DNA from: Rhododendron vialii | Lineage: Eukaryota; Streptophyta; Magnoliopsida; Ericales; Ericaceae | Length of the DNA stretch: 64,000 nt | NCBI RefSeq assembly: GCF_030253575.1 | Contig: NC_080559.1 | Coordinates: 30,778,501-30,842,500, forward strand | Direction: 5' to 3' | Shown: in pieces, positions 20,877 through 32,744 of the stretch | Layout of the letters: each line of letters begins with the position of its first letter | How positions within the stretch are numbered: the first letter of the stretch is position 1 | Notes under the pieces: generated by a model | Told to the model about the DNA's origin: nothing | Database searches by the model: none | The model's input: the letters and a program-made list of their open reading frames with translations, nothing else | Made by a program: the position numbers and the translations under genes

Positions 20877-21570
20877 CATAAATTGTGTGATAGGAAGTGC
20901 ACCTGCTTTTTACATAGCAGAGTAAACGGTAGTGATTCATAATTCCCGCGACCAACGGGCAAATTGAGTAAGATGACATATTGTATAAGGGTTTTTGCTA
21001 TAAAAAGAATATAAATATTTTTTTCTAAAGTCTAAAGGATATTCTGTTTAGGATTTACAAAAAACCCCTCTCAACCCTAGAGTACCCTATGAAAGTGCCT
21101 AAACTGCTAAAACCCTATAATATGAAAGTGCACCTTAAAACCATATAAAAGCACTTAAAACCCTAAGGTACCATATGAAAGTGTAACAAGATCGAAAAAT
21201 ACGTAAAAAAGACATTTTTTGTTAACCCCTTGTCTCATTTAAAACAATTTAAATGAAAAAAGACATATTTCGTGTTAACCAAACAAAACTCTTATCTCAT
21301 TAAAGACAATTTTGTCTTTTCACTGACTTTAGACTCTATTTTTTTATTTATTAATGGACTTTATACATCATAGAAATTGAGGCTGGACTAAAGCTCTTAT
21401 GAGATTATTTCATTTGGATTTTAGACTAATATGCTGAAGTTTTGAAACACGGACACGAGTACTGTGTGCGTTCTTATCCCCAAATCTTACTACGGTGAAG
21501 ATCTTGTACATGTCAGGAAAAGTTCAGAAGAATTTAATCTCGCAACTAGATAAGGAAATATAAAAATGAA

Positions 21571-21940
21571 AATTTTAAATAAATGGTTCTCCTAGTTTCA
21601 CCCGAGTCTTATTTCGTCCTTCAAGTATCAATTGCAATTCTTTTGACATTCAAGTTTGGTTTTCATACCAAGTTGGTCCAATTGATAACGTCTGTCAGCC
21701 AAACTGGACGAAGAAAATCAGATTAAGGGCAGACGTCATCAATTGGACCAACTTAGTACGAACTGCAACGTCCAAACTATCCACAATCTGATTTTTTTCG
21801 TCCAGTTTGGCTGACAGAAGTTATCAATTGTACCAATTTGGTACAAAAATAAAACTTGAAGATCAAAAGAGTTATAATTGATACTTGAAAGACGAAAATG
21901 AGATTCAGATGAAATTAGGAGGACCATTCATATAAATTTC
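21571..21940. repeat. 370-bp inverted-repeat MITE
   Basis: The left arm contains AAATGGTTCTCCTAGTTTCA, AAGTATCAATTGCAATTCTT and GTCAGCCAAACTGGACGAA. The right arm contains their inverted counterparts, ending at AGGAGGACCATTCATATAAA. Arms of about 150 bp flank a short loop with TTAAGGGCAGACGTC. It is non-coding. It is probably a MITE of unassigned superfamily. Confidence 0.8.
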
Positions 21941-22329
21941 CCTATAAAAATTTAGTGGTGTACAATAATGTGACTTCAATGAATTCTTATTTTTACGTGA
22001 CAAATAGTGACAATGTGACTACAAATATCTAATAGCACAAAGTTTTTTATAAATCACATCAACCATTTATTTCCGAAAAAAAAAAAAAACGTTCCCTGCA
22101 ACGGTTAAAAATAGCTTTAAAGTATTTAAAGTGAACACATGATTTCAATACATGAGAAATTTTCCCTTTCTACTCATTTTTTCGGAAGATATGAATAAAA
22201 TGCATAGCTGCCTTGTTTCATACTACTACTTTTTAGTTAAAAGGAGATAAAAAGAAAATTTTGAAAATACCGCCAAACACAAACTTAAAAGTTTGTTCAA
22301 TTATCTTTGTTTATTTACTTATAAGGGGT

Positions 22330-22610
22330 GTTTTGGCAAATAGTTTTGCGTTATTTGTTTTTAAATAATTGATTCATACCAATGAGAAAAATTTTTAAAA
22401 AGGAAAGAATTTTGAACCAAACTAATATTTTGGAATAAAACCAAAAATAATTCAAAAAGCCTATATATGTTTGATTATTTTTTGTCTTTAATGAACTCTT
22501 TTAATATTTTGATCATAATTTTCTATATTTCAGATTTCTCGAGTCGATACCGACCAATAATTCACAATAAAACTAAAACAAAAAAAAACTAACAAATGAT
22601 ATTTTTTTTA
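22330..22610. repeat. AT-rich dispersed repeat, copy 3
   Basis: It has the landmarks TTTTTTGTCTTTAATGAACT, TTGATCATAATTTTC and AAAAAAAACTAACAAATGAT, shared with the copies near 6235 and 57174. It is degenerate and non-coding. Confidence 0.45.
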
Positions 22611-23053
22611 AAAGTGATAAAAATACTAATCTAGGCCATCTGGCTCAATTATTACGGGAAATAATTTTGCAACTCCCTTTTTTCCTCTGTAAGTGTACTT
22701 TTGCACCAAAAATACACTTGTGGGGGAGTGACGTTAACCCAAAAAAAATGACAAAATCAGCAGCCATTATTACGTATTGACCAAAAAAGCTGTATCAAGT
22801 ATTTTTCTGCAGAAAATAATAACATGAGAGAGAACAAATACGTTTGCCCGCACGGCTATACGAGGTTTCCCATACAATGATACACATGCGCATTGATTGA
22901 GCACCGTAGGCGTGTATATATATATATAAGTAATGGCCAAGCTCTGTGGAAAGTCAAAACCCTAGCCCAAAAATTTTCCCTCCCATGTCCCAACCCCAAC
23001 TCTAATCCACTTCCCAAATTCTTCACCTCTGCAATTCCACCACCCTTCAACCA

Positions 23054-25793
23054 ATGCTCTGCTCAATCCCGACCGGAAAGTCCGGTTCCAAGTGGCTCGA
23101 CCGGCTCCGATCGTCCAAAGGTTTCCCAGAGGCCCACAACGACATCGATCTCGACCAATTCCTCTCCAATTCCAACCCCCCCGAACCCGACATTGGACCG
23201 GAATCAGAAAGACCGGTTCCCAATCGCAACCAAACAACGCCAGAGGCTCATCGGGAGAGCGGAGAGAGAGAATGGCTCGGTTTGATGAGCAATGTTCTAT
23301 CCGAGCTGTTTAACATGGGGGAAAAACCGGACGATTTGACGAGAGGCAAAAAGTGCTCTCGCAAGCAACCAAACCCTAGGGTTTGCGCTGTTTCCACGTC
23401 ATCGAATGTCGAGACGGTGCCGTCTTGTGGCGAGAACAGTTGTGCGGATGTGAAGGAAAGGAGTGAGAGATTGAGAGCGGCGAGGGAAGAGAATGTGGAC
23501 TTTGAGGAGGATGAGGATTGTTACGGTGATCTGTCAGGGTTTTCGCGAACGGAGGTGACGGTGATTGACTCGAGCTGTGCGTCGTGGAAAAATGAGAAGT
23601 TGTTGTTTAGGAGGAAGAACATGTGGAGAGTTCGCGAGAAGAAGAGTCGGTCGGTTAGGGTTGGGGCGAAGAAGAGGAAGGGGAGGCCTTTGGAAGAGGA
23701 GAGTGGTGGTGGAGAGAAGAAACAAAAGCGGTGTGATTTATCGAAGGATGGAGCAGATGGAGAATCACGCACGGTGATGCCATCGAGCAATGTGAGTTGG
23801 TGATACTTAGATGGTTTTGTGATGATGTTTGTTTTAACGTAGAATATCTTGATTGAATCTTAGACTAGCTTAAGTTGGTGATCACATATTTCGCGTTGTT
23901 TTTGTATAACAGTGCAGATTAAGGTAGATTTTGCAGTGGACAACAGCCATAATTATGTGAAGTATATTGAAATATGAGTAATTATACAAGTTCGATGAAT
24001 CAAATTGCAGTGATGTGAGAGGAGGGTGCCTTAGTGTTCATGTAAATCTTATTGTGTTTGTGCTGCCAGCAGGAGATGTGTGATCACTTTTGTTGTGTTT
24101 GGCTAGGTATTGACATTGTGTCTCCTAAGAACTCTACATTGCTAGAGTTGGCTCATGTAGATGCCGTGGCATTCTACTTCCCCATCTTAAGTTCATGCTC
24201 CTTGCAGTCAAATTTTCTTGCTGAGTTGCATTTAAAATTCAAGCTTTTGGTGGTTGAATCAAATGCAATAAAGTAAATTGACATTGTTATCTTGTTTTAG
24301 TATGCCTGGGTTTTTGCAAGTTTCCCTTTTTGCATCAAATTGCATGCTTTTCTACTTAATGCTCATATCATAATACACTCAACGGCCCATACTAAATTGG
24401 ACGACCAGAACTTGTTTTATCTTATTCTATTTGCTAGGGATTGTGTAATAGTTGATCTCATATGAATCTTTCAGAAAAAAGGCCATGATCTTTGATGGGC
24501 CTTTTTCTCATGTTGTTTTGCTTGAGAATTGAGATTACCAATGGGTTTGTTCTTATTAAATATCCAGTGGTAGAAAACAATTTGACTGGAGACACACACA
24601 CACAGAGGTTACTATAATTAGAGTGAAGTTGTGAATTATGTTCTGTTGTCTAAACCTGTCCAGACTCCAGATAGTGTTAAGGGGCTAGCTCAATAAAAGT
24701 GCTTTATTTTATGACCAGTCCTCTAAAAGTCCAACCGAGGTTAGCCTTCGTATATTCATGACAAATTGACAATATTCATATTGAAGATTTGGACAGCTGT
24801 TAAAGCATGGCACCAGCATTCGACTTTGTGCATAGTGTTCTTGATTCAAGGCGGCTTGTCACAAACCTGAAAGCACTTACATTGCTGGACACATTCTGTC
24901 CATTTTCAAAATTTTCAGTTTTCTTCCAGGAGGCTTAGCTCAGGCTCCTCAGCTATTAAGCAACATGGCTTCAATGCCAATGCTCACAGCATGTAACATG
25001 ATAATTCTGGAGGCTTGCTTGTGTAGTTTAATCTCTAGAACATGGACTCTTCTTAATCTTGTACCCATAGCGGACACTAGACACAGGGCGACATGCCAAG
25101 CACCCACTAAGTGTGTCTATTTATTAAAGTTATGATACGGTAGTTCATAAATCTTCTGTATTGCACATAAAATCATCTATTTACTTTGCTAACACCATTC
25201 TAACTTAGAAAAACTAAGCATTAATTTTGAATTTGCTCTAGTGTCCTTTAGTTGTAAGACTTGGAAGAATATGATGTTAATGCATAGCTGCATCCGATGT
25301 CGATACCTCAGTCTAAGTAGAATATAAGTTAACTAAGGAATGCATAAGCGAGTGGAGAATCGTTGATTATCTTGGTCCTTGTCTTGAATAGGATTTGTTC
25401 TGCTGTTTAACTGTAAAAGCTGCAATACGGAGGAGCAGTGCGAGTCTGTGGGCTTGAAGACTTTGTATTTGCCACTTCTTTACACAAACTCCATTATGGT
25501 TCATTTCCTTGCATGCAGGTACTTGTGCAGTGTGACAAAACGAATGAAGGCCGGACAGACACACCCGATATTGTAAGGCAAGTAGACTTGCTATGACCCT
25601 TGGGGTTTTGGTATTATAAATTTCCAAGAAACACTTGCTCCTCTAGTGCATTGTTACTGAAGGTATCCTTTTCCATCAATGGATGTCTTTCAGGTTTCCC
25701 AGGAAATCAAAAAAGTGTGGCTCCTCAGCTATCCTTGTAAAGGGTGTTCCAACGAATAAGAAGAATGCAGCAAACATCCCTAGAGCTGTCTGA
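23054..25793 (+). CDS. Uncharacterised basic plant protein, three exons with a GC-AG intron (298 aa)
   Basis: Exons are 23054-23791, 25519-25577 and 25694-25793. Exon 1 could read on for three more codons to a stop, but it ends at a strong donor AAT/GTGAGT. Exon 2 joins in phase 0, and exon 2 to 3 needs the donor AAG/GCAAGT, a GC-AG intron that gives the smooth C-terminus FPRKSKKCGSSAILVKGVPT. The N-terminus MLCSIPTGKSGSKWLDRLRS followed by SKGFP looks like a conserved block, which I have seen in uncharacterised plant proteins but cannot tie to a function. The middle is Ser/Glu-rich, then basic with likely nuclear signals (KKRKGRP, KKQKR) near residues 215-235. A TATA-like run at 22916-22929 lies about 130 bases upstream. 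A nuclear location is an inference. Confidence 0.78.
23792..25518 (+). other. Large first intron of the uncharacterised gene
   Basis: The intron is 1,727 bases long, starting GTGAGT and ending TGCATGCAG. I see no gene or recognisable element inside. It is unusually long next to the 116-base second intron. Confidence 0.6.
25578..25693 (+). other. Probable GC-AG intron
   Basis: The donor reads AAG/GCAAGT, which is the extended consensus seen at true GC donors, and the acceptor reads TCTTTCAG. Using the GT five bases upstream instead (ATT/GTAAGG) would shift exon 3 into a frame that stops after 21 codons and loses the basic C-terminal block. Confidence 0.65.
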
Positions 25794-26326
25794 TGTAAAC
25801 TCGGACAAACTACAAGGCTTGATAGTTGTGCTACTAATATATTCCCTATGCAATGGTACAGTGAGTCGTGTTTTTTTTTTTTTTTTTTTGAAAAAAATAT
25901 TTAGTGTATTCATCTCTGCAGTGCAAGCATGGGGTTTCAGGTTATGATACCGAATCACCGTGGCTCATGTTGTAAGTTCTGATGTTTGTTTCGTCCATAT
26001 GTTTCTTTCAAGCAATCTCTGTATTTTGTAGCCATATGCAACATTGTATCGTAACATTAATTGATTTTTGTTGAGAAGAATCTGCAATTTTTCTTTAATT
26101 TTTCTCTGTTAAGCCTGTTACCTGAGATTATCTAAAGTCTGATTTTCAGTTTCTCATGTTGTCTCAGCACTCTAGGAGATTTACAGGTTATTAGAAATCA
26201 GTGTAATTCTAGCAAAACGGATACTAGATTCAAGTTATTCAACACGAAGTGTATTCTCTAGTTGTAATGAGAATTAGTTTAAGCAACAATGGTACGCAAT
26301 CTAGGTGGGTTAATTCAAGATGTGAC

Positions 26327-26496
26327 GAGAAACCAAGTTTGTCAAGTTGGTTGTCTCATTTCTTTCTCCAGTGGTGACTTATGTTCGAGTCTCACGGGGA
26401 GTAGGTCTAGAGGTCAGGGCTATGGAGCCCCCGTTGACTAATATACTAACTTTTTGCTAATCCCTGTTGATGTATATTGTATGACAAAAAAAAAAT
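26327..26496 (+). mobile_element. SINE with 13-bp target duplication
   Basis: The 170-bp element is flanked by the identical TTCAAGATGTGAC at 26314-26326 and 26497-26509. It carries an internal TGTTCGAGTCTC that fits the RNA polymerase III B box of tRNA-derived SINEs, and it ends in GACAAAAAAAAAA. These three marks together define a retroposed SINE. The perfect target duplication suggests a recent insertion. It needs a LINE partner for mobility. Confidence 0.88.
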
Positions 26497-26863
26497 TTCA
26501 AGATGTGACACTTAGGGCATGTAGTGTTAGGCAAAATAGATGGCCAAAAATGTGTTTTTTATACTTTAGCTAGGCAATTTCAGGCTCTCTTTCCAACCTA
26601 AATATTCATTCTCTACTCCTTTAGAATGTTAATTATTTCTTTGGGACTACAAATATACGTGTATACACATGGAAGATGATTCGTGGGATTTGTTTGATTT
26701 GAGAATAGGAAATGATGCTTATGAAGTCTTCTGATTCCTTTTGGACATGGGCTGAGCTGCTCTCAAGTAATTTTCTTTTCATAATCAAATGACCTAATTT
26801 CACTTTACACACAAAGGCACGCAATTTATTCATTCGAATTAAATCCCTGAGGGAAATTATGCC

Positions 26864-26889
26864 AGAGAGAGAGAGAGAGAGAGAGAGAG
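26864..26889. repeat. GA microsatellite
   Basis: A perfect (GA)n run of 13 units. Confidence 0.9.
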
Positions 26890-27153
26890 CGCTTCATGCT
26901 TTTGTGTGACTGGGAAGTCGGGGGAGAGAATGACAGAAGAAGAGTGTACTATGCCGTGCCCAATGCAGCGAGGTACTGTAGCACAATTCAATTTGTTGAG
27001 CCCCTTTCCGAACCTGTTAGAGCAAGTCTAGTGGTTTTGCCAAATGTCACATTTGGCCAAAAAATGACAATGTTGGTGCAATGATGCAATGCCATTTCTT
27101 TTTCAATATAATTATTTTTGTATCTCATTTTCAACTAACTTTCATCAGCTATC

Positions 27154-27233
27154 ATTCTTTATCTACCATGTATTATCTACTATTCTTCATCTACCATGTA
27201 TTATCTACTATTCTTCATCTACCATTTAATACT
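27154..27233. repeat. 28-bp minisatellite, nearly three units
   Basis: The unit ATTCTTCATCTACCATGTAT plus TATCTACT repeats with a 28-base period at 27154, 27182 and 27210, and the third copy is partial. It is non-coding. Confidence 0.85.
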
Positions 27234-27837
27234 ACCGTTTACCTTTCTTCATTCATCTCTATAAATAAAGAGGCATTCTCTCTCTCTCCAAAAAAAAAAA
27301 GCACCAATCTAAACAAGGAGGTCTTTTTTAGCAACGGCCAAAGCAACCAGATCTGGCTCCGGCAACATTTACTTTATCTCTCTCTCTCACTCTCTCTCTT
27401 TGTGTGTGGCACACGAACACACAAAACACTCGCATATATTATCCCGAGAATAAGAGGGAGTGAAGGATTAGTGGTTGGCTTTTGTTGCTATTTTTGGGTG
27501 GAAATGGGTGGGGCTATTTATGACCGAATAAATGGCACACCATTGGAGTAGGGTTTTCTATTATTTTGGCAGTTTCTGGGAATGACTCAAGCCATTTGGA
27601 AACCATTAGAGTCCATTTTTGTGAGTTCTCACTAGGTAAAAGAACTAAAAATTGAGTTTGGAGGGTCTCTTGCACATCCTCTAAAGAAGGGAGTCATGAC
27701 TCATGTAGCTAGAGAGAAGAATAAAAGCGGGCTAAAAATAATTAGGCAGGAGAGAGATGGAGAGCGAGAGAGAGAGTTTTGGCAATGGACAACGAGCAAC
27801 TCACAAATGTTAAATGGTGCATGATTTTGGTTAGTTT

Positions 27838-27946
27838 CCGTTTCGCTAAGATAAATAACTACTTGTTTTTGACGTATTGCAAGAGAATGACTTATCTTGT
27901 AAAGCGGAAAATAAGTACTTAAAAATTAAGAACCTTAGCGGAACGG
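27838..27946. repeat. Small MITE with CCGTTTCGCTAAG ends
   Basis: CCGTTTCGCTAAG at the left is matched by the inverted CTTAGCGGAACGG at the right. The interior contains AAATAAGTACTTAAAAATTA. The length is about 109 bp. A related end (AAATAAGTACTTATTTTGAG then GTTGTGGAACGGAGCC) occurs near 7455-7490. Confidence 0.6.
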
Positions 27947-28468
27947 GTACTCTTCCGGAATCCGGAGGGCATTGCTAACTAGACAACTTGTTTTCTTGTC
28001 CTGTTCTGGGACGAAAAGCTCATAGGGATAGTAGACTTTGTTACCCAACAACTCATCTGACTTGGGTACTTTTGTGGAATGACACACAAAGAACAACAGG
28101 TGGTTAATCGTTGGAATAGTAAGAGGAAGAAGGCAATTCTTGACAAAGAAAGGAGAAAAACACGTGTCGTTAACTGGTATACTAATTTTCGATGATTCGC
28201 CGGTAATAACATAACTTTTCCCAAGTACCTATATCCCGGGCACCTACTCCTGCAAACTACTCTTACAAGATACAAAAATCAAAAAACACATCTCTGTACA
28301 ATCCAAACTCGATCTTCATTTTGATCTCGAACGTAATCATGCAACCCCCACTTCATGCAGACTCTCCCCTTGCGAAAACCAGAAATGTTATGCATGTGGT
28401 TATTCATATATTGCAATAGGATTTTGCGTCACAAGAAGAAATGAAGAATCTATTCTGCCAAAGTGGGC

Positions 28469-31400
28469 TCAATCCACCTCGATCACCACGGGCTCTAATT
28501 TCTCAGCTTCGCCATTTCCTTTAGGAATAATAATCCCATAGCCTCCGGCTTTTCGTTTGTACAGAATGTTTACCTGACCTGGAGCCAAGGCAGGGAGTAA
28601 CATAACAATTAGGTTAAAACAGTACTCCAGTAACGACAAAGCCTACTTGATAATGATAGGTTTAAACTGTACCAGTTTCTTCATTTCGAAAACCATAGAA
28701 GTCATGATGGACCATTTCCAGCTGCTCAATTGCTTCAGCAACAGTCAAAGGTGGCATGTCAAAATATTTCGTACGAACAATCTGAAACATGACTTTATGC
28801 AGTCAGTATGTGCCGGAGAAAATAGGTGCGAGTAGGTATTTGTACAACAGTCAACAACAAAGAGTTCCAGGAGATCAAACCATTAGCGTGCCTGCTTTGA
28901 AGCTGGGATGAGAAGAGCTGTTCAATGCCATGTTCTGATATTGTGACAGTTCTATATTTATACAAATCATGGCGTAACCGTGTAATAATACAGTTCCTAT
29001 AGCAAAGAATTAAATCAACAGAATAACTTCGGTGAAATGCATGCAACCAAGCATCTAGACCCATCTGCAAACTACATGCACCAATCACCAACAATCAATG
29101 GCATAATACAGTCTAGCCGTAAAAAGTTCAATTGGAAACCGAACCAAACCAAACTAAGCCTCGTGTTCTACTTAAAGAATGTGCAGCCAAGATTCTGAAG
29201 GGGTTTCAGGGTATAGCAGAAAGTTGAGACTTGAGAAATTGCAAATTAAATTCTGCAAATATCAAGAAGTTCCAGAAATCACAACTTAGTTTGCGCATGA
29301 ATTCACTACCATCAGTTGCCTCACCATTTAACAGTGGATCCAAAGGATTTTGTTACTCTTATTCTAGAAGCCACCACTTTTTTGGATCTAAAGGGATGGC
29401 AATAGTGTTGGGGAAGCATTTGAGGAGTAAGTTTCTAGTTCAAGATCAGAAGAGGCAACCCCAAGACGTATATGGTAATGCTAAGTACAGAATAGAGACA
29501 ATTTCACCAACTTTACTGCTCTTGTCTAGGCAACCTACAATACACAATCAACTCTCATGAAGTAAAGATCAGGGGATCTTGCTTACCAACATGATGATAA
29601 CACTAGAAACCTTGTGTCTAGAAAATGGATTAGACCAACATTTGGGCAGTATTATAGATGAGATAAACTTGATAACTTGGTTGGGAAAAGTAGACTATGG
29701 AAGATGAGATACTGAAGTTTTGCTTAACCAGGGGAACAGCAAATGAATCCAAATAAGGATTCTTTATTACAAACTATGGGAACGGATTACAACTAAATGC
29801 GAACTAATCATGTAGTCAGAACAGAACAGTAATGTTAAGCTCGACGAGGACAAACTACAATAAGACTGCAATTTGCAGCCAAATTGGTTGCGCGAGTTGT
29901 GTATACAGGAAAGCGATAGACAAATGTTGCATACCAAAACTTAACACTGCTAGGAAACAACAAATCGACAATCTCTTATCAGGGGGCTTTCTCATATTTA
30001 ATGCGAAAATTGAGTCTAACCAAAAAGACTGAACGTTGATTGTGTTTCCTAACAAGCGAAAATAAAAACATCTTTTATGACAATGCGGGTGACATCTTTT
30101 AGACTCAATAAGCTACTTCGACACAAGAAAGCATATGAAAAAGGTATGCAAGTAGCTTCGAAAGTATGGGAAAATAAATAAATTTGAGAGGATACTAAAA
30201 GGTGAAGAGACAACCTTATTGATGAAGTCTCCTTTTCCTTTTCCTTCTCCTTCTTCTTCTTCCTCCTCTTCCTCTTCCTCTTCCTCGAAAGAGTATCCAT
30301 TCTCCATGTAAAGTTCCTCGGGGTCCCTCAATCTCCCCTTCATGTGCCGACCATGGTCTATTTCCTTCTCCTTAATTTTCCTCAACTTCCTTTTTACAAT
30401 CGCTGATACCAAATCTATACTCCCATAGAGTGAATCTGCATCTTCCTCGGCCCGAACCACTCCGTGCCTCTTTGTATACATAGTCACCTATACACACAAA
30501 AGAAAGGGGAAAAAAAAAAAAACCCTAAAGAAATAAACATCTCATCCAAATTGCACAACTAAATGGCACAAGACAAATAGCAATATGGTTTTTGGGTCCT
30601 CCACCTCACATCTACTGGTCTTTGGGCCTTTTCCAAACTCGCCGCCGCGAACTGATAACCTAACATCAACTTCCCTCACTAGATTGGAGTGGTGCTTAAC
30701 AGCCTTGCCAACCTTCTCTTCCACATACTTCTTAACTGCATCATTCAACTGCAAATGCAAAGCATCTTGAATTTCACGTACTAGTCTTAAAATCAATTGG
30801 AGTGCCGCAGTAATGGAAGTAAAAGTGAAAACGAAAGAGCTAACGGAATGTTTGGGATGCCCAAAACCACACATTTTCTTTTCAGAACCTTTCATTTCAT
30901 ATTCGGTGAACTTTCAGAGTTTTTATTTAATGTTTTTTTTTCCTGGTTTGACCAGAGGAGTATGGTAAAGAAGTATGAATCAAGATATCAAATAAGTCTA
31001 CAAAATGCAAACAACAACAACAACCACTACTACTGCTAACCATGTAATCCCCAAATGCCAAAAATAGTGTCTGAAAATAGATTTCTCTACAGTGATATAG
31101 TTGAACATTGTGGACTGTGGAGTTTAGCTATTTTTATCCTTCTCTTACTATACACATAAATTAAGTGATCTAAATAGCCCCGAGTTTTTTTTTACCAGAC
31201 GTTGTTAGTATAAGTTAGATTACCACGAGGACCAACCTGGCAACCTCCTGTCCCCAGGAGTCAGAATCCTGAGGTGTGACCTAAACCTCACGCCCCAAAA
31301 GAGCGCTACACAATCATTGGGCCAAACCCAAGGTTAATAGCCCCAAGTTCGGTTGCTAAGAAAAAAGAGAGGGAAAATGGGGGCTAAAAATGAAATAAAA

Positions 31401-31874
31401 TAAAATAAAAAATTGAAGCACGACAAAAATACTCAAGGATAAGTTGAGTGCGTCGGGTTCAAACGTCGTCACAATCGAAATATTGACAATAGGCAACAGC
31501 ATTATCGTATCAAAAATTTCCTGCTATATCTGGGGAACCAAACAGTGCAGTGCAGTAACTAGTTAGGGTTTAAAGAGTAGTAACAAGTAAGTAAGTACCT
31601 TTATGTTTCTGCCTTGGAGAATCAGTTTAACAGAGGAAAGCGGACCATCCCACAACATCCGAACGACGAGGGACTCGTTCCGGTCGATCCTCCCGAGAGG
31701 AACAATTTGATTCATTCTGAGATTAGCCGAAGACGGGTTCAGAAAATCGGAACGGCTCGAAGATAATCCGGAGAGGTAAGGCCGAGCGGATGAACAACGG
31801 CACAGATACGGATGTTGTTGGTGGTGGCGGAAGGTTGTTTTTGCGGTGGCGGTGGAAGGGAACAAAGTCGCCAT
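28469..31874 (-). CDS. PSRP1: Plastid ribosome-hibernation factor, HPF/PSRP1 type (303 aa)
   Basis: It is predicted to bind the plastid 30S decoding centre and pair idle ribosomes. Five minus-strand exons join in frame: 31599-31874, 30605-30748, 30215-30487, 28673-28781 and 28469-28578. Exon 1 encodes a Ser/Arg-rich transit peptide starting [20 protein letters not shown], then the first RaiA strand ([13 protein letters not shown]). Exons 2 and 3 give the rest of the RaiA domain ([33 protein letters not shown]). A run of 12 Glu and a GEGKGKG stretch form the linker (residues 208-226). Exons 4 and 5 give the long-HPF C-terminal domain ([51 protein letters not shown]). Length and order match At5g24490. 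The donor after exon 3 (AAG/GTTGTC) is weak. Intron 3 is long (1,433 bases). Confidence 0.93.
31185..31335 (-). mobile_element. SINE on the minus strand with imperfect 12-bp target duplication, in HPF intron 1
   Basis: Its poly(A) tail appears as TTTTTTTTT at 31185-31193. Flanks are AATAGCCCCGAG (31173-31184) and AATAGCCCCAAG (31336-31347), one mismatch in 12. Read on the minus strand it starts at a tRNA-like GGTTTGGCCCAATGATTGTG and contains AGGATTCTGACTCC, a degenerate B-box-like block. It lies inside intron 1 of the HPF gene (30749-31598), in the same orientation as the gene. It is a different family from the elements at 26327 and 32745. Confidence 0.72.
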
Positions 31875-32249
31875 TATCCGAAGTCAGTGCAATTTTACGA
31901 AACGAATCGATTACCGGTGAGGGTTTTGATAAGGAATTCAGAGAGAGAAATGATGGAGTCGAGGGAGGGAGGAGAAGGAATTGTCTGTGGTCTGTCGGAA
32001 CGATGATACAGGTGGAGTCATTATCCGGAATTCCGGATCCGGATAATGGTGGAATTTACCAGAGGAATCCAGGTGACACGTGGCCCGAAGGTTCGTGTAG
32101 GGCCCGACCGGAGAATCGGATAAGTGATGACACTGGTGGGCCTTTTCATCCCAAAGCTCCCATTATCCAATTCCAAATATGGGCCGATGGCCCGGGCCTT
32201 AGGGGTTTTTTGTTTTTTTTTTCAAAATTATTTTTTTCGACATCTAATT

Positions 32250-32250
<1 letters not shown>

Positions 32251-32282
<32 letters not shown>
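32251..32282. repeat. Compound (GT)n(AT)n microsatellite
   Basis: (GT)9 at 32251-32268 runs directly into (AT)7 at 32269-32282. Confidence 0.92.
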
Positions 32283-32744
32283 CAAAACAAGAACAGGTAC
32301 AAATTACACGGAAACAACAAGAACAAACAACAAAAAAGAAAAAGCAGCTCAGCTCCGGTGTCGGACTCAACGCTCCGCTCGTATACGATGGGATATTGTC
32401 GACAAGTTTTGCGAATTGAAGCTGCTAGAAAAACTTAATATAATGGATAAATTCTGTTGTGGAGGGGATTAGGTTTTCGTTGCAAGCAAATTATTGAAAT
32501 GAAATTAGTAGTACTATGAAGTGCCTGACTAATTTAACACGAAATAAGTTTTGATAGCTAGTACGTTAAGTACTTTCATGCATATATGGAAATATTTTGA
32601 GTCTCTCTGCAAATTATTTTCTTAAGCGAATAACCTACAAGTTAAACAAATCAATCATATAGTAACCTAACCGTAGATTGGACGCATTTCTATGCGAAAT
32701 CTCTAATACTATCTCTTTACATATAGTTAAAGAACCACAACAAC

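Larger units (their letters stand above)
17053..22890. other. Gene-free block of inverted-repeat elements
   Basis: The first 350 bases are the upstream region of the START gene, including a poly(A) run at 17110-17126. No convincing gene follows. The block is occupied by three large hairpin elements (18295-19330, 19905-20617 and 21571-21940), a possible larger TIR element around the second, and an AT-rich dispersed repeat at 22330-22610. Around 21050-21190 the phrase CCATATGAAAGTG / AAAACCCTA recurs several times in degenerate form. Confidence 0.6.
25794..28440. other. Gene-free spacer with SINE, MITE and minisatellite
   Basis: No gene is seen. Contents: a poly(T) run at 25870-25889, a SINE with target duplications at 26327-26496, a GA microsatellite at 26864-26889, a 28-bp minisatellite at 27154-27233, and a small MITE at 27838-27946. 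The frame across 27081-27551 is low-complexity and is not a gene. Confidence 0.55.

Noticed and set aside
21050-21190. Telomere-like AAAACCCTA repeats
   Set aside because: The units are irregular and mixed with CCATATGAAAGTG phrases. They do not form a telomeric array.
22893-23285. 130-residue plus-strand frame overlapping the basic-protein gene
   Set aside because: It is a shadow of the conserved exon 1 in another frame. The frame starting at 23054 has the MLCSIPTGKSGS block.
27081-27551. 156-residue plus-strand frame
   Set aside because: It runs through a 28-bp minisatellite and TC-rich repeats, and the protein is low-complexity.
31790-32419. 209-residue plus-strand frame
   Set aside because: Its first part is the antisense of HPF exon 1 and the rest runs through a microsatellite. 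No family features are seen.
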